A DNA stretch of 64,000 nucleotides from Allorhizobium pseudoryzae (lineage in GTDB: Bacteria > Pseudomonadota > Alphaproteobacteria > Rhizobiales > Rhizobiaceae), in NCBI RefSeq assembly GCF_011046245.1, contig NZ_CP049244.1, positions 372,001-436,000 on the forward strand. The letters are read 5' to 3'. A program made the translations under genes and the position numbers. Shown piece after piece: positions 8,717 to 17,026 of this stretch (the first letter of the stretch is position 1; each line of letters begins with the position of its first letter). The notes under the pieces are model-generated. The model had not been told where the DNA came from and searched no databases. It was given only the letters and a program-made list of their open reading frames with translations.

Positions 8717-9220
8717 ATGGCGCTTTCCGTGACCGCCCGCGACATCGCTTTCGTTCTGCGCTGTTCCGGCGCCGGCACGCTCGCCTATGCGCTCGCCTCG
8801 ATACTCGGTCTCGAACATCCGGTCTGGGCATCGATCTCCGGCGTGATCGTCTCACAGGAGGAACTCGATCAGACAAAGAACGCCACATTCTGGCGTTTGG
8901 CCGGCACCATTGTCGGCATCCTTGTGTCGGTGAGCGCCGGCAGCCTGACCGCATCCACGGGATTGAGTGTTGCCATGCAGATGGGACTCAGCATTGCCCT
9001 TTGTGCCGCCATCGTCCGGCGCTGGCCTGACCTGAAGGTTGCGATGTGGACTGCGCCGGTCCTGTTCTTCGCACGTGACCCCAACGTCTCGCTGCTGACG
9101 ATCGGCTATTGGCGCGGCAGCGAGGTTGTACTGGGCGGACTGACGGGTGCAGCGCTGCACTTCGTTTCCGCGCGGCTCATTTTCAACCTTGAAAACAGGA
9201 CACCAAAGCGGGGCGCGTAG
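8717..9220 (+). CDS. Small FUSC-like membrane protein downstream of poxB
   Basis: This 167-residue protein is almost wholly hydrophobic, with about five membrane segments, and resembles the N-terminal membrane half of FUSC/aromatic-acid-exporter proteins (LEHPVWASISGVIVSQEELDQT is the family's first-loop pattern). It lacks the soluble half found in full-length members. It starts 2 bases after poxB and is surely co-transcribed, suggesting a role in exporting a weak acid such as acetate; this is inference. Confidence 0.7.
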   Translation: MALSVTARDIAFVLRCSGAGTLAYALASILGLEHPVWASISGVIVSQEELDQTKNATFWRLAGTIVGILVSVSAGSLTASTGLSVAMQMGLSIALCAAIVRRWPDLKVAMWTAPVLFFARDPNVSLLTIGYWRGSEVVLGGLTGAALHFVSARLIFNLENRTPKRGA

Positions 9221-9269
9221 GAAAGACGCGGCGGCTACAGCGGTCGTTTAAACCCTAGGCGGAGCCAAA

Positions 9270-9285
9270 CTACACATCTGTATAG
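9270..9285. promoter_or_regulatory. Palindromic operator candidate, site 3
   Basis: CTACAC-ATCT-GTATAG matches the consensus at 11 of 12 positions. It lies 100 bases before the chosen start of the small membrane-anchored protein gene and about 50 bases after the FUSC-like gene. Confidence 0.55.
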
Positions 9286-9384
9286 ATGCCAATACTGTCC
9301 GGCCGCCGTAGTCTCTTCTTCACGTCAACTTTTCATGGCGCGCAGAAAACATATCAAAAAGAACCGCTTTTCATGGAGCATCGC

Positions 9385-9834
9385 ATGACCTCCATACGGA
9401 CGATTTCGGACGAGAGCAGAACGCACAGCGTCTTTGTGATTTTGACCTTGGCATTGGCGACCATTGCGCTCGTTTCCGGCAGCACGCCGGTGACAAAGAC
9501 ATCAGAACCAGCCTTTGCGAGCAAGCTGGTTGCTCCCGCTAACTCATTCCGCATCCTCGCGCCACACCTCATCGAAAAACTCTCTGATCGATCCGCAACT
9601 GCGATAATTTCCCTGGCTTCCACTCGCCCGGGTTTGGATGAGGCATCCTGTATCGCAGAACGCGCGGCAACCAAGACAAGTCGTCATGTGGCGATCGATC
9701 CGCAATCCTTTTGTCGCCTACAGACGAGGCTTGTAAACGCCGAACTGATCGGCCGCAAAAGTCTACGGGAACTGGCAAGTGTCAAGCCTTCCTCAGAGGT
9801 GACATCTGAATTCGCCTTCAACCACAGTCGCTAG
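9385..9834 (+). CDS. Small membrane-anchored or secreted protein of unknown function
   Basis: The ATG at 9385 was chosen because GGAG precedes it at the right distance; earlier in-frame ATGs (9286, 9373) lack such a site and the first abuts the operator. The product is 149 residues with one hydrophobic segment near the N-terminus (VFVILTLALATIALVSG), serving as anchor or signal peptide, then a soluble part with two Cys. I do not recognise the family. It lies between the poxB operon and the thioredoxin-reductase-like gene, with an operator candidate upstream. Confidence 0.55.
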   Translation: MTSIRTISDESRTHSVFVILTLALATIALVSGSTPVTKTSEPAFASKLVAPANSFRILAPHLIEKLSDRSATAIISLASTRPGLDEASCIAERAATKTSRHVAIDPQSFCRLQTRLVNAELIGRKSLRELASVKPSSEVTSEFAFNHSR

Positions 9835-9903
9835 CGCTTCAGCATTTTAGACGCAAACCGTCTGCTTTTCCTGACCCAACCAGAGCGAATGCGGGAGCAA
9901 CCC

Positions 9904-11583
9904 ATGGCTCTTCTTCACACAAGAGAGTACCAGATGTTTCCGGTCCTCACGCCAAGTCAGATCGCCACGGCACAGCGATTTGCAAGTGGCGATGCGAGGC
10001 GCTTCTCACCCGGCGCGGTAATCTATCAAACAGGCGATCGCCTGGTGCCGTTATGGCTGGTGATTGACGGCTCGATGACTGTGTATCGCCAGAACGGCCT
10101 ATCGGGACAGACACCGATCACCACCCATGGCACCGGCCAGTTATCCGGAGAGATTGATCAGCTCTCGGGAAGGCCAACCCTGGCCAAGGCACTTGCCGGG
10201 CCGCTGGGCTGCACCGCCCTTCCTTTCGATGCCGCGCATCTCAGAGCCCTAATGATCGGTTCGGCGGACGTGGGTGAGATCATCATGCGAGCCCTGATCC
10301 TGCGGCGGACCGCTCTGATCGATGCTGGAGCCGGCTCGGTTCTCGTCGGTTCTGCAGGAACTGCCGCGCTTTCCCGGCTTCAGGGATTTCTGGCACGAAA
10401 CGCTTATCCCTACACTGTTCTCGATGCAGCCAATGGAGGGGATGGCAAGGCACTGATCGACCGTCTGGGAATCCAAGACGCTGAAATGCCGGTGATGGTT
10501 TGCCCAAACGGCACGATCCTCAGGAACCCGAGCGATGCCGAAGCGGCACGGCATCTCGGAATGACGCCAGACCCTACGGCGGGCAAGATCTATGATGTTG
10601 CAGTGGTGGGAGCCGGTCCGGCAGGCCTCGCAACAGCCGTTTACGCCGCGTCCGAGGGGCTTGGTGTGATCGTCTTCGAAGAACGCTTCGTGGGTGGCCA
10701 GGCCGGCGCGTCCTCACGCATCGAAAACTATCTCGGCTTCCCCGCTGGAATATCCGGCCAAGAGCTTGCCGAACGGGCGTCTCGTCAAGCGTTGAAATTT
10801 GGCGCAGAACTGTTACTGCCCGTGGCAATCGAGAGCCTTTCCGCATCGTATGGGGCGATTGCGCCCCTGTCGCTGATGCTTGCGGGCGGCACGTCGGTGT
10901 ACGCCCGGACCGTCGTGATTGCCTCTGGTGCAAGGTATCGGCGCCCCGGAATTGCTGGCCTTAAATCCTTCGAAGATGGCAGCGTCTCCTATTGGGCCTC
11001 GCCGATCGAGGCAAAACTCTGTTCTGGACAGGACGTGGTTCTGGTCGGTGGCGGCAATTCAGCAGGCCAAGCCGTTGCCTTCCTTGCACCTCAGGTGCGC
11101 AGGCTGCATCTCGTCGTACGGCGGCCCCTGGAGGAAACCATGTCGCAATATCTGATCGACCGTATCCACGCACTGCCCAATGTTGTCCTTCACGTGCACT
11201 GCGAGGTCGTCGCTCTCGAAGGTGATGCGCCACACCGCCTTGCTTCTGCGGTGATACGCTCCCAAGACGCAAGCAGCGAGACGCGTTTGCCGCTGCATCA
11301 CCTGTTTCTCTTCGTGGGAGCCGACCCCAATTCGGGTTGGCTGCCCAAAGACGTGATCACCGATTCAAGAGGCTTCATCGTTACAGGTCAGCCTTTCGGA
11401 GAAGGTGCGAAACCGGCCCGTGCAGCGCTCCCGCTGGAAACCAGCCTGCCGAACGTATTTGCAATCGGCGATGTCCGGTCCAGTTCTACCAAGCGCGTGG
11501 CTGCCGCAGTGGGCGAAGGCGCCGCGGTCGTTTCGCAGATCCATACGGCGCTTCGGGATGAGGGCACAAGACATCAAGGTTGA
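9904..11583 (+). CDS. Three-domain cNMP-binding/thioredoxin-like/TrxR-like flavoprotein
   Basis: This 559-residue protein has three parts: a cyclic-nucleotide-binding-like beta-barrel (about 5-130), a small thioredoxin/glutaredoxin-like fold without CxxC (about 140-215), and a thioredoxin-reductase-like FAD/NAD(P) module (about 225-555). The FAD motif is GAGPAGLATAVYAA, followed by GGQAGASSRIENYLGFP, and the nucleotide motif is VLVGGGNSAGQA. The CxxC that thioredoxin reductases carry between the nucleotide motifs is absent; the region reads SYWASPIEAKLCSG, with one Cys. The protein is probably a redox sensor or a reductase for a non-thioredoxin partner. ATG 9904 was preferred because GGGAG precedes it; an ATG five codons earlier is possible. 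Confidence 0.8.
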   Translation: MALLHTREYQMFPVLTPSQIATAQRFASGDARRFSPGAVIYQTGDRLVPLWLVIDGSMTVYRQNGLSGQTPITTHGTGQLSGEIDQLSGRPTLAKALAGPLGCTALPFDAAHLRALMIGSADVGEIIMRALILRRTALIDAGAGSVLVGSAGTAALSRLQGFLARNAYPYTVLDAANGGDGKALIDRLGIQDAEMPVMVCPNGTILRNPSDAEAARHLGMTPDPTAGKIYDVAVVGAGPAGLATAVYAASEGLGVIVFEERFVGGQAGASSRIENYLGFPAGISGQELAERASRQALKFGAELLLPVAIESLSASYGAIAPLSLMLAGGTSVYARTVVIASGARYRRPGIAGLKSFEDGSVSYWASPIEAKLCSGQDVVLVGGGNSAGQAVAFLAPQVRRLHLVVRRPLEETMSQYLIDRIHALPNVVLHVHCEVVALEGDAPHRLASAVIRSQDASSETRLPLHHLFLFVGADPNSGWLPKDVITDSRGFIVTGQPFGEGAKPARAALPLETSLPNVFAIGDVRSSSTKRVAAAVGEGAAVVSQIHTALRDEGTRHQG

Positions 11584-11734
11584 CGCACATGCCGCTTCGG
11601 GCAGCGAGCCGATCTCAGGCAGGTTTCCACAAATACAACGCTTCGGTCGTCTGACCCTTCATCGGCCACGTGTGATCGGCAGAACCGGCGAAGAGTAAAT
11701 CGACCGGCCGGGATCAGGTCATTGCATTTTGCCT

Positions 11735-12850
11735 CTACAGGGCAGAAGCGCCAAGCTGCCTTCCATAGGCGACGATATCTCGCCCGACTTCGATGCGTTC
11801 CGCTTCGTAGCGGCGCAGGGCCATGGCGAGCTCGTCCTCCTGAGACAGCACCTCACACAGTGCCATCACATCGCCGGCGGCCTTCGAGACACCCATGGCC
11901 GTATGCGGGCGCGCGATGAAAGCGGCATCGCCGATGAGCGCGATCGACCGGCCTACCATGCGCGGTGCCTCGTAATCAAAAATGGCCTGAATCGAGGGCA
12001 TCGGCTCTTTTTCAACCGCCGCTACGAACTGGGGCGGAAGCATTCGCGCCGCATCGGCCCGCAGCCCGGCGAGGCGCACCTCCGATAGCGCGCCCCGTGG
12101 CAGAGAATAGGCGTGCGGTTGCTGAGTTGCATCCGTCAAGGTCAAGGGCAGTTCGCTTTCCGGCACGGGACGATACCAGACCCAGTTGTAGCGCCTGTGG
12201 CCGACATCCGTCTCACCCTTTGCTCCCGGAACGAGATAGCCGAGCACATGGACTCCGGGCTGGATGTAGAAGGCAAAGCGATTGAGAAGCAGGGCCGCGG
12301 TGTCTGGCAAGCTTCCTTCCGGAATTAGTCCGCGCCAGGCGACGTATCCGGCATACAGGTTGCCCGAATGCTCGGGATTGATCGCAGCGCGCACCGCGGA
12401 GCCAAGGCCATCCGCACCGATGACAAGATCGGCGATTTCACGCCCCCCGTCTTGGAAGGCGATCTCTGCGTGATCATCACCATCGTGCACCGCCAGCACC
12501 TGGCGTCCCAGTTCGTAGGTATCATCCGCAATATGTGAGGCGACCGTTTCAAACAGGACATCCCAGGAAATCTGGGTCTGTGGCATGTCAAGCCTGCGGG
12601 CGATGCTGCCGTCGCGGTTGAGATAGATCCGTTCTCCGGCAACGACACCGACACGCGCCACATGTTCACAGCCGATAAGCCTCAGAACACGCAGCAGATC
12701 CCTCTGTCCCACCAGCCCTGCGCCGCGCCCTGCAAGGCCACTCTTCGAACGTTCGAATATGCGCACATCGTGGCCGGCCTGTTGAAGCATGATGCCAGCA
12801 AAAAGACCGGCGAGCGAGCCGCCAACGATCCTGATCCGGAGCTTTCGCAT
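11735..12850 (-). CDS. FAD-dependent aromatic-type monooxygenase
   Basis: This 371-residue flavoprotein monooxygenase is of the PHBH/salicylate hydroxylase-like class. The N-terminus has the Rossmann motif IVGGSLAGLFAGIML and an Arg/Glu FAD contact (IFERSKSG); the middle has VIGADGLGSAVR; the C-terminal GDAAFIARPHTAMG is the second FAD motif. It would use NAD(P)H and O2 to hydroxylate a small substrate, here unknown. ATG 12850 has a strong site (AAGGAGG) before it. It follows the MFS gene at 12861-14096 by 10 bases on the same strand, so exporter and monooxygenase form an operon, perhaps for detoxification of one compound. Confidence 0.85.
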   Translation of the reverse strand: MRKLRIRIVGGSLAGLFAGIMLQQAGHDVRIFERSKSGLAGRGAGLVGQRDLLRVLRLIGCEHVARVGVVAGERIYLNRDGSIARRLDMPQTQISWDVLFETVASHIADDTYELGRQVLAVHDGDDHAEIAFQDGGREIADLVIGADGLGSAVRAAINPEHSGNLYAGYVAWRGLIPEGSLPDTAALLLNRFAFYIQPGVHVLGYLVPGAKGETDVGHRRYNWVWYRPVPESELPLTLTDATQQPHAYSLPRGALSEVRLAGLRADAARMLPPQFVAAVEKEPMPSIQAIFDYEAPRMVGRSIALIGDAAFIARPHTAMGVSKAAGDVMALCEVLSQEDELAMALRRYEAERIEVGRDIVAYGRQLGASAL

Positions 12851-12860
12851 TGCCGCCTCC

Positions 12861-14096
12861 TTAATGTCTGACCGTGGAGGCCGCCCCATGGCGACGATGA
12901 TGGCCGAGCTTCACCAGGAAGGCGCTGACCGCGAGCACGACACCCAAGAGGCTCACCAGCAGCCAGCCGCCCTCCCGCCAGGCCAATGTCGCGATTGCCG
13001 ATCCGGCCGCACCGCCCAGGAACATTCCGGTCATGAACACCGTGTTGATCCGGCTTCGCGCCGAGGTGTCAAGCGCATAGATGATGTGCTGGTTTGAGAT
13101 CAGCGCGCTCTGGATGCCGAAATCCAGAAGAATGACCCCGATGATGAGGGAGGCCATCGAGGCCCCGGCGCCGAAAATGAACCAGGCGATGATCGTCAAG
13201 CCGGCACCCAGCCAGACGACGAAATGCGGCCCGCGTCTATCAGCGACCCGTCCAGCCAACGGTGCTGCGAAGATGCCGACAGCACCAACGATGCCGAACA
13301 GGCCAGCAACATCCGCACCGAGGCCGAACGCTGGCCCCTGCAGATAGAAGGCCAGAATGGTCCAGAAGGCCGTAAACGACGCGAAGAGGCAGGCCTGGAT
13401 GAAGGTCGCGGCGCGCAGCGATGGGTGGCGCTTCCAGAGATAGACGAGGGAACGAAGGGCTTGCGGATAGTCAAGGCCGGAGTTGATACGGTGATGAGGG
13501 AGCACGGCAAACATCAGACCTGCCGCAAAGAGCGCAAGCGGCACACCGATCCAGAACATCTCCCGCCAGCCGGCATGTTCGCCAACAAAACCCGATAGCG
13601 TTCTGCTGAACAGGATACCCGAAAGGACACCTGCCATCACCGTTCCGATCGTCGAACCCCGCTTTTCTGGTGAGGCTAAGGATGCCGCAAACGGCACGAT
13701 CTGCTGCGCAACGGACGAACAGGCACCGACAAGGGCGGATGCCGCGACCAGGCCCCAGGCAGAAGGCGACAAGGCTGCCAGGGCGAGCGCCAATCCCAGC
13801 AGGAGAAACTGGCCAATGATCATAAGCCGCCGATCTACGAGGTCACCGAGAGGCAACAGGAAGAACAAGCCAAGCGCGTAACCAATTTGTGTCGCGGTCG
13901 GCACCAGAGCCGCGATCGGCTGATGCGGGAAGTCCGCCTCGATGAGGCCGAGCATCGGCTGGTTGTAATAGATGTTGGCGACGGCGATACCACCGGCAGC
14001 TGCCATCGCCAAAAGAGCGACATGCCCAATCGTGTCAGCAGAGCTGCTTGCCTTTACCAACGCCGCCTGTCGCGTCCCGTCTGTTCCCATATTCAT
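12861..14096 (-). CDS. MFS exporter (YdhP/NepI-like)
   Basis: This 411-residue inner-membrane protein has about twelve hydrophobic segments and the motif PLGDLVDRRLMI after TM2. It resembles drug or metabolite exporters of the arabinose-efflux-like group (for example the pattern IYYNQPMLGLIEADF). ATG 14096 is preceded by GGAG at a proper distance. It forms an operon with the FAD monooxygenase. An operator candidate at 14181 lies 85 bases upstream, linking it to the putative regulon. Confidence 0.85.
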   Translation of the reverse strand: MNMGTDGTRQAALVKASSSADTIGHVALLAMAAAGGIAVANIYYNQPMLGLIEADFPHQPIAALVPTATQIGYALGLFFLLPLGDLVDRRLMIIGQFLLLGLALALAALSPSAWGLVAASALVGACSSVAQQIVPFAASLASPEKRGSTIGTVMAGVLSGILFSRTLSGFVGEHAGWREMFWIGVPLALFAAGLMFAVLPHHRINSGLDYPQALRSLVYLWKRHPSLRAATFIQACLFASFTAFWTILAFYLQGPAFGLGADVAGLFGIVGAVGIFAAPLAGRVADRRGPHFVVWLGAGLTIIAWFIFGAGASMASLIIGVILLDFGIQSALISNQHIIYALDTSARSRINTVFMTGMFLGGAAGSAIATLAWREGGWLLVSLLGVVLAVSAFLVKLGHHRRHGAASTVRH

Positions 14097-14180
14097 TCTG
14101 ATGCTCCGTGTGTGGGAGAAATTGCATTCCATGTGATCCCATCGGACAATGGCGACCACTCCATGGTGGTGTAACCGTTG

Positions 14181-14196
14181 CTATACGTGCGTGCAG
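14181..14196. promoter_or_regulatory. Palindromic operator candidate, site 4
   Basis: CTATAC-GTGC-GTGCAG matches at 10 of 12 positions and lies 85 bases before the MFS/monooxygenase operon (minus strand). The variant right arm GTGCAG is identical to that of the site before dps. Confidence 0.5.
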
Positions 14197-14288
14197 GATG
14201 TTGCCTCGGCCGCGTCGAAGGCGCGCGCGTGCGAAGCTCCAACCGTGGCGACAGGAGCTCATGCGACTTCAGCTCCGCCGCACGGCTG

Positions 14289-16538
14289 TCAAAGAGTGAG
14301 AAGGGCGCGGCGCAGCTTTTCTGGCGTCAGCGGCATTTCTCGGAAGCGCACGCCCGTTGCATCGGCGAGCGCATTGGCAAGCGCCGCCGAAGTGGGCCCC
14401 TGCGAGGCCTCGGCTACGCCGAGAAACGGTTCTCCCGGCCTCGGCAAGACATCGACCTCGATCTCCAACGGCACATCCCCGAAGCGAAGGATCGGATAGC
14501 TGCTCCAATCAAAACTGGTCCGGCGTTCCGCATCATGGGATATGGCCTCGCGGGTGCACCAGCTGAGCGACTGTATGAGGCCGCCTTCCACCTGATTGCG
14601 CACGCCATCCGGATTGACCACCTCCCCGCAATCGACCGCGGCACGGGCGCGCTGCACCGTGACCAAGCCGGTGTTCGGTTCGACGGAAATTTCCAGGAAC
14701 ACCGCGCAATAGGCGCCGAGGTTTTTGTAACGGGCAAAGCCCATGCCGTAACCATGGAACTTGCCCTCGCTACGGCGTGTTGGCCAACCGAAGGCCTCGG
14801 CGCCGGCCATCATCACAGCCCGCGCCCGTGGTTCATTCATGTGGTTGAGCCGAAGCGTCAGCGGATCGATGCCCGCTGCATTTGCCAGTTCGTCGAACAT
14901 GCTTTCGATCGAAAAGACATTCAGATGCGCGCCGAGCGAGCGCATGGCGGACGATCGGAACGGCCCGTTCGGAATGAAGTGAAAGTTCACATTCATGTTC
15001 GGCAGGGCATACAGCGGATTTGAATTACGACTTCCATCGCCAGCGGGCATTGGGATCGGCACGTTTTCCGGCGGTGGAAATGCATGCGTTACCTCCCAAC
15101 CGGCAAGCACTCCGTTGGCGGAGGTCGGTCGCGTGTTGTGGGGAGGGCTCCAGACGTCGTAGTTCCAGGTGACGATATGGTTGTCTGCATCAAGTTCAGC
15201 GACGACTTCGGTCACCATGCCCGCACCCAGCGGCTCCCAGCCGAACTCCTGCTCGCGCATCCATTGCAGGCGAACCGGACGGCCCGGCAAAGCGTGAGCA
15301 ATGAGCGCAACGTCCGCTGCCACATCATCAGCTCCGTTCTGACCATAACATCCGGCGCCCTGCACATGGATCGCGTAGACTTTGTCTTCCGAGAGGTCAA
15401 GGAGGCTTGCCGCCACCCGTCGAACATCGAAAATACCTTGGCTATGGCTCCAGATCGTCAGCTCACCACCCTTCATCTCGGCGATCGCGCAGGATGGCCC
15501 GATGGAACCGTGGCTGTACCAGGGACGGGCGTAACGAGCGGAAAGACGCTTGGTTGCCGCCGCGGTTGGATGCGTGACCTTCTCTATGGAGTAATCCTGA
15601 GCCGGCAGCGCCTTCAGGACTTCAGCCATGTTGCCCGTCGGAATGGCAGCATCGGTCCGCTTGGATTGCCCGGCCAGCAATTGCCGCATGATGCGCACTG
15701 CATCCCATTCCCGTTCGCAGACGACGGCGGCAAAATTGCCATCCTGAACAAAGGCATGGAGACCCGGCATCGCCTCGATCTCGGTACGCGAGGGCAAGGT
15801 CAGCGTCATGCCTTCCGCCGGTGCCCGGATGACCCGCGCATGCAGCATTCCGGGAAGGCGCATATCCTGGATAAAGGACAAACCGCCCGTCACCTTGCCC
15901 GGGATATCGAGACGCGGAAGGCTCTTGCCCATGGTCCGAAAGTTAGCTGGCTGGCGCAAAGGGACGTCAGCCTGCGCTTGAACATGCAACGAAAGCGTCG
16001 CGGCCACCGCACCATAACCGATGCTGCGACCATCGGGGGCGCGGATCGTGCCCTCTCCCGTTGTCTCGAGGTCCGCTCCATCTGTCCCCAGCATCGGTGC
16101 TGCAGCCCGCAGCAGCAACATGCGCACATTGGCCGCAGCAAGGCGAAGAGCGGGGCCACCATATTGCATCGAATGGCTTGCAGCCGTCAGTCCTTCATCC
16201 GGCGTACGGGCGGTATCGCCTGTCACAATCGATAGGAGATGTGGCGGCATGTCGAGTTCTTCGGCGGCCACCTGCAGCAGCGCCGTCATGATGCCCTGCC
16301 CCAGTTCGACCTTGCCCGTAAAGACCTGTGCCCGACCGTCGGGGTCGATCCTGATCCAGGCATCGAGGTAGGGAAATGGCTGAAGATCATCCGGCAGAGC
16401 AGTGCTTGCACCCGCCGGTTCCGGCTGACCGGTCGCAGCAGCCCTGGCGGCTGGAACTCCAGCAAAGGAAAAGGCAACGAGGAGGCCCGCACCACCCAGA
16501 AAGTTGCGGCGCGTGGTCGTCAGAGCACTGGATGACAT
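14289..16538 (-). CDS. Molybdopterin subunit of periplasmic aldehyde dehydrogenase (IorB-like)
   Basis: This 749-residue xanthine-oxidase-family large subunit is of the isoquinoline 1-oxidoreductase/aldehyde dehydrogenase type. A Tat signal (TTTRRNFLGG, Arg10-Arg11) shows export. The protein contains the two tandem Ald_Xan_dh_C2-type halves of this group, with motifs such as GKVELGQGIMTALLQ and GAGCYGQNGADDV, and a C-terminal motif GEPFLGVAEASQGP near the active-site Glu region. The start at 16538 overlaps the stop of the 2Fe-2S subunit gene (TGATG), which gives the operon cytochrome c, 2Fe-2S, Mo subunit. The enzyme probably oxidises aldehydes in the periplasm and passes electrons to the cytochrome; the exact substrate is unknown. 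Confidence 0.88.
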   Translation of the reverse strand: MSSSALTTTRRNFLGGAGLLVAFSFAGVPAARAAATGQPEPAGASTALPDDLQPFPYLDAWIRIDPDGRAQVFTGKVELGQGIMTALLQVAAEELDMPPHLLSIVTGDTARTPDEGLTAASHSMQYGGPALRLAAANVRMLLLRAAAPMLGTDGADLETTGEGTIRAPDGRSIGYGAVAATLSLHVQAQADVPLRQPANFRTMGKSLPRLDIPGKVTGGLSFIQDMRLPGMLHARVIRAPAEGMTLTLPSRTEIEAMPGLHAFVQDGNFAAVVCEREWDAVRIMRQLLAGQSKRTDAAIPTGNMAEVLKALPAQDYSIEKVTHPTAAATKRLSARYARPWYSHGSIGPSCAIAEMKGGELTIWSHSQGIFDVRRVAASLLDLSEDKVYAIHVQGAGCYGQNGADDVAADVALIAHALPGRPVRLQWMREQEFGWEPLGAGMVTEVVAELDADNHIVTWNYDVWSPPHNTRPTSANGVLAGWEVTHAFPPPENVPIPMPAGDGSRNSNPLYALPNMNVNFHFIPNGPFRSSAMRSLGAHLNVFSIESMFDELANAAGIDPLTLRLNHMNEPRARAVMMAGAEAFGWPTRRSEGKFHGYGMGFARYKNLGAYCAVFLEISVEPNTGLVTVQRARAAVDCGEVVNPDGVRNQVEGGLIQSLSWCTREAISHDAERRTSFDWSSYPILRFGDVPLEIEVDVLPRPGEPFLGVAEASQGPTSAALANALADATGVRFREMPLTPEKLRRALLTL

Positions 16539-17026
16539 CACGATGCATCTCCCTTGCCGTTTTGGCTGCTCAAGACAGCGCTGGCCCGCTTGATGGCGCG
16601 GATGATCCGGTGATGCGTGCCGCAGCGGCACAGGTTTGGTTGCATGTGCCGACGGATTTCGGCATCCGAGGGAGCTGGATTACGGTCCAGCAGGCTCTGC
16701 GCCCGCATGATCATGCCGGCAATGCAATAACCGCATTGTGCAGCCTGTTCATCGATGAAGGCCTGCTGCAGGATGCCGGGTTGCTCCTGTGTACCCAGTC
16801 CCTCCAACGTCGTCACCTGCCGTTCCTGCATTGCCCCGATCGGAGTAAGGCACGAGAAGACCGCCTTGCCATCAAGATGGACGGTGCAGGCGCCGCACTG
16901 GCCAAGGCCGCAGCCATATTTCGCGGCATTCAGTTCAAGGTCATCGCGCAGCACGTACAGAAGTGGTGTATCCGGAGTGGCCGAAACGGTCCGCCGCTGG
17001 CCGTTGACAATGAAGGAGACAGTCAT
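16538..17026 (-). CDS. 2Fe-2S subunit of periplasmic aldehyde dehydrogenase (IorA-like)
   Basis: This 162-residue protein has two [2Fe-2S] clusters: plant-ferredoxin type with Cys39, 44, 47 and 59 (YGCGLGQCGACTVHLDG) and the alpha-helical type with Cys98, 101, 133 and 135 (QCGYCIAGM, CRCG). It carries electrons from the molybdenum centre to the cytochrome. It has no signal of its own, as expected if it is exported bound to the Tat-dependent large subunit. ATG 17026 overlaps the TGA of the cytochrome gene (ATGA), so translation is coupled; longer upstream frames run through the cytochrome gene and were not used. Confidence 0.9.
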   Translation of the reverse strand: MTVSFIVNGQRRTVSATPDTPLLYVLRDDLELNAAKYGCGLGQCGACTVHLDGKAVFSCLTPIGAMQERQVTTLEGLGTQEQPGILQQAFIDEQAAQCGYCIAGMIMRAQSLLDRNPAPSDAEIRRHMQPNLCRCGTHHRIIRAIKRASAVLSSQNGKGDAS

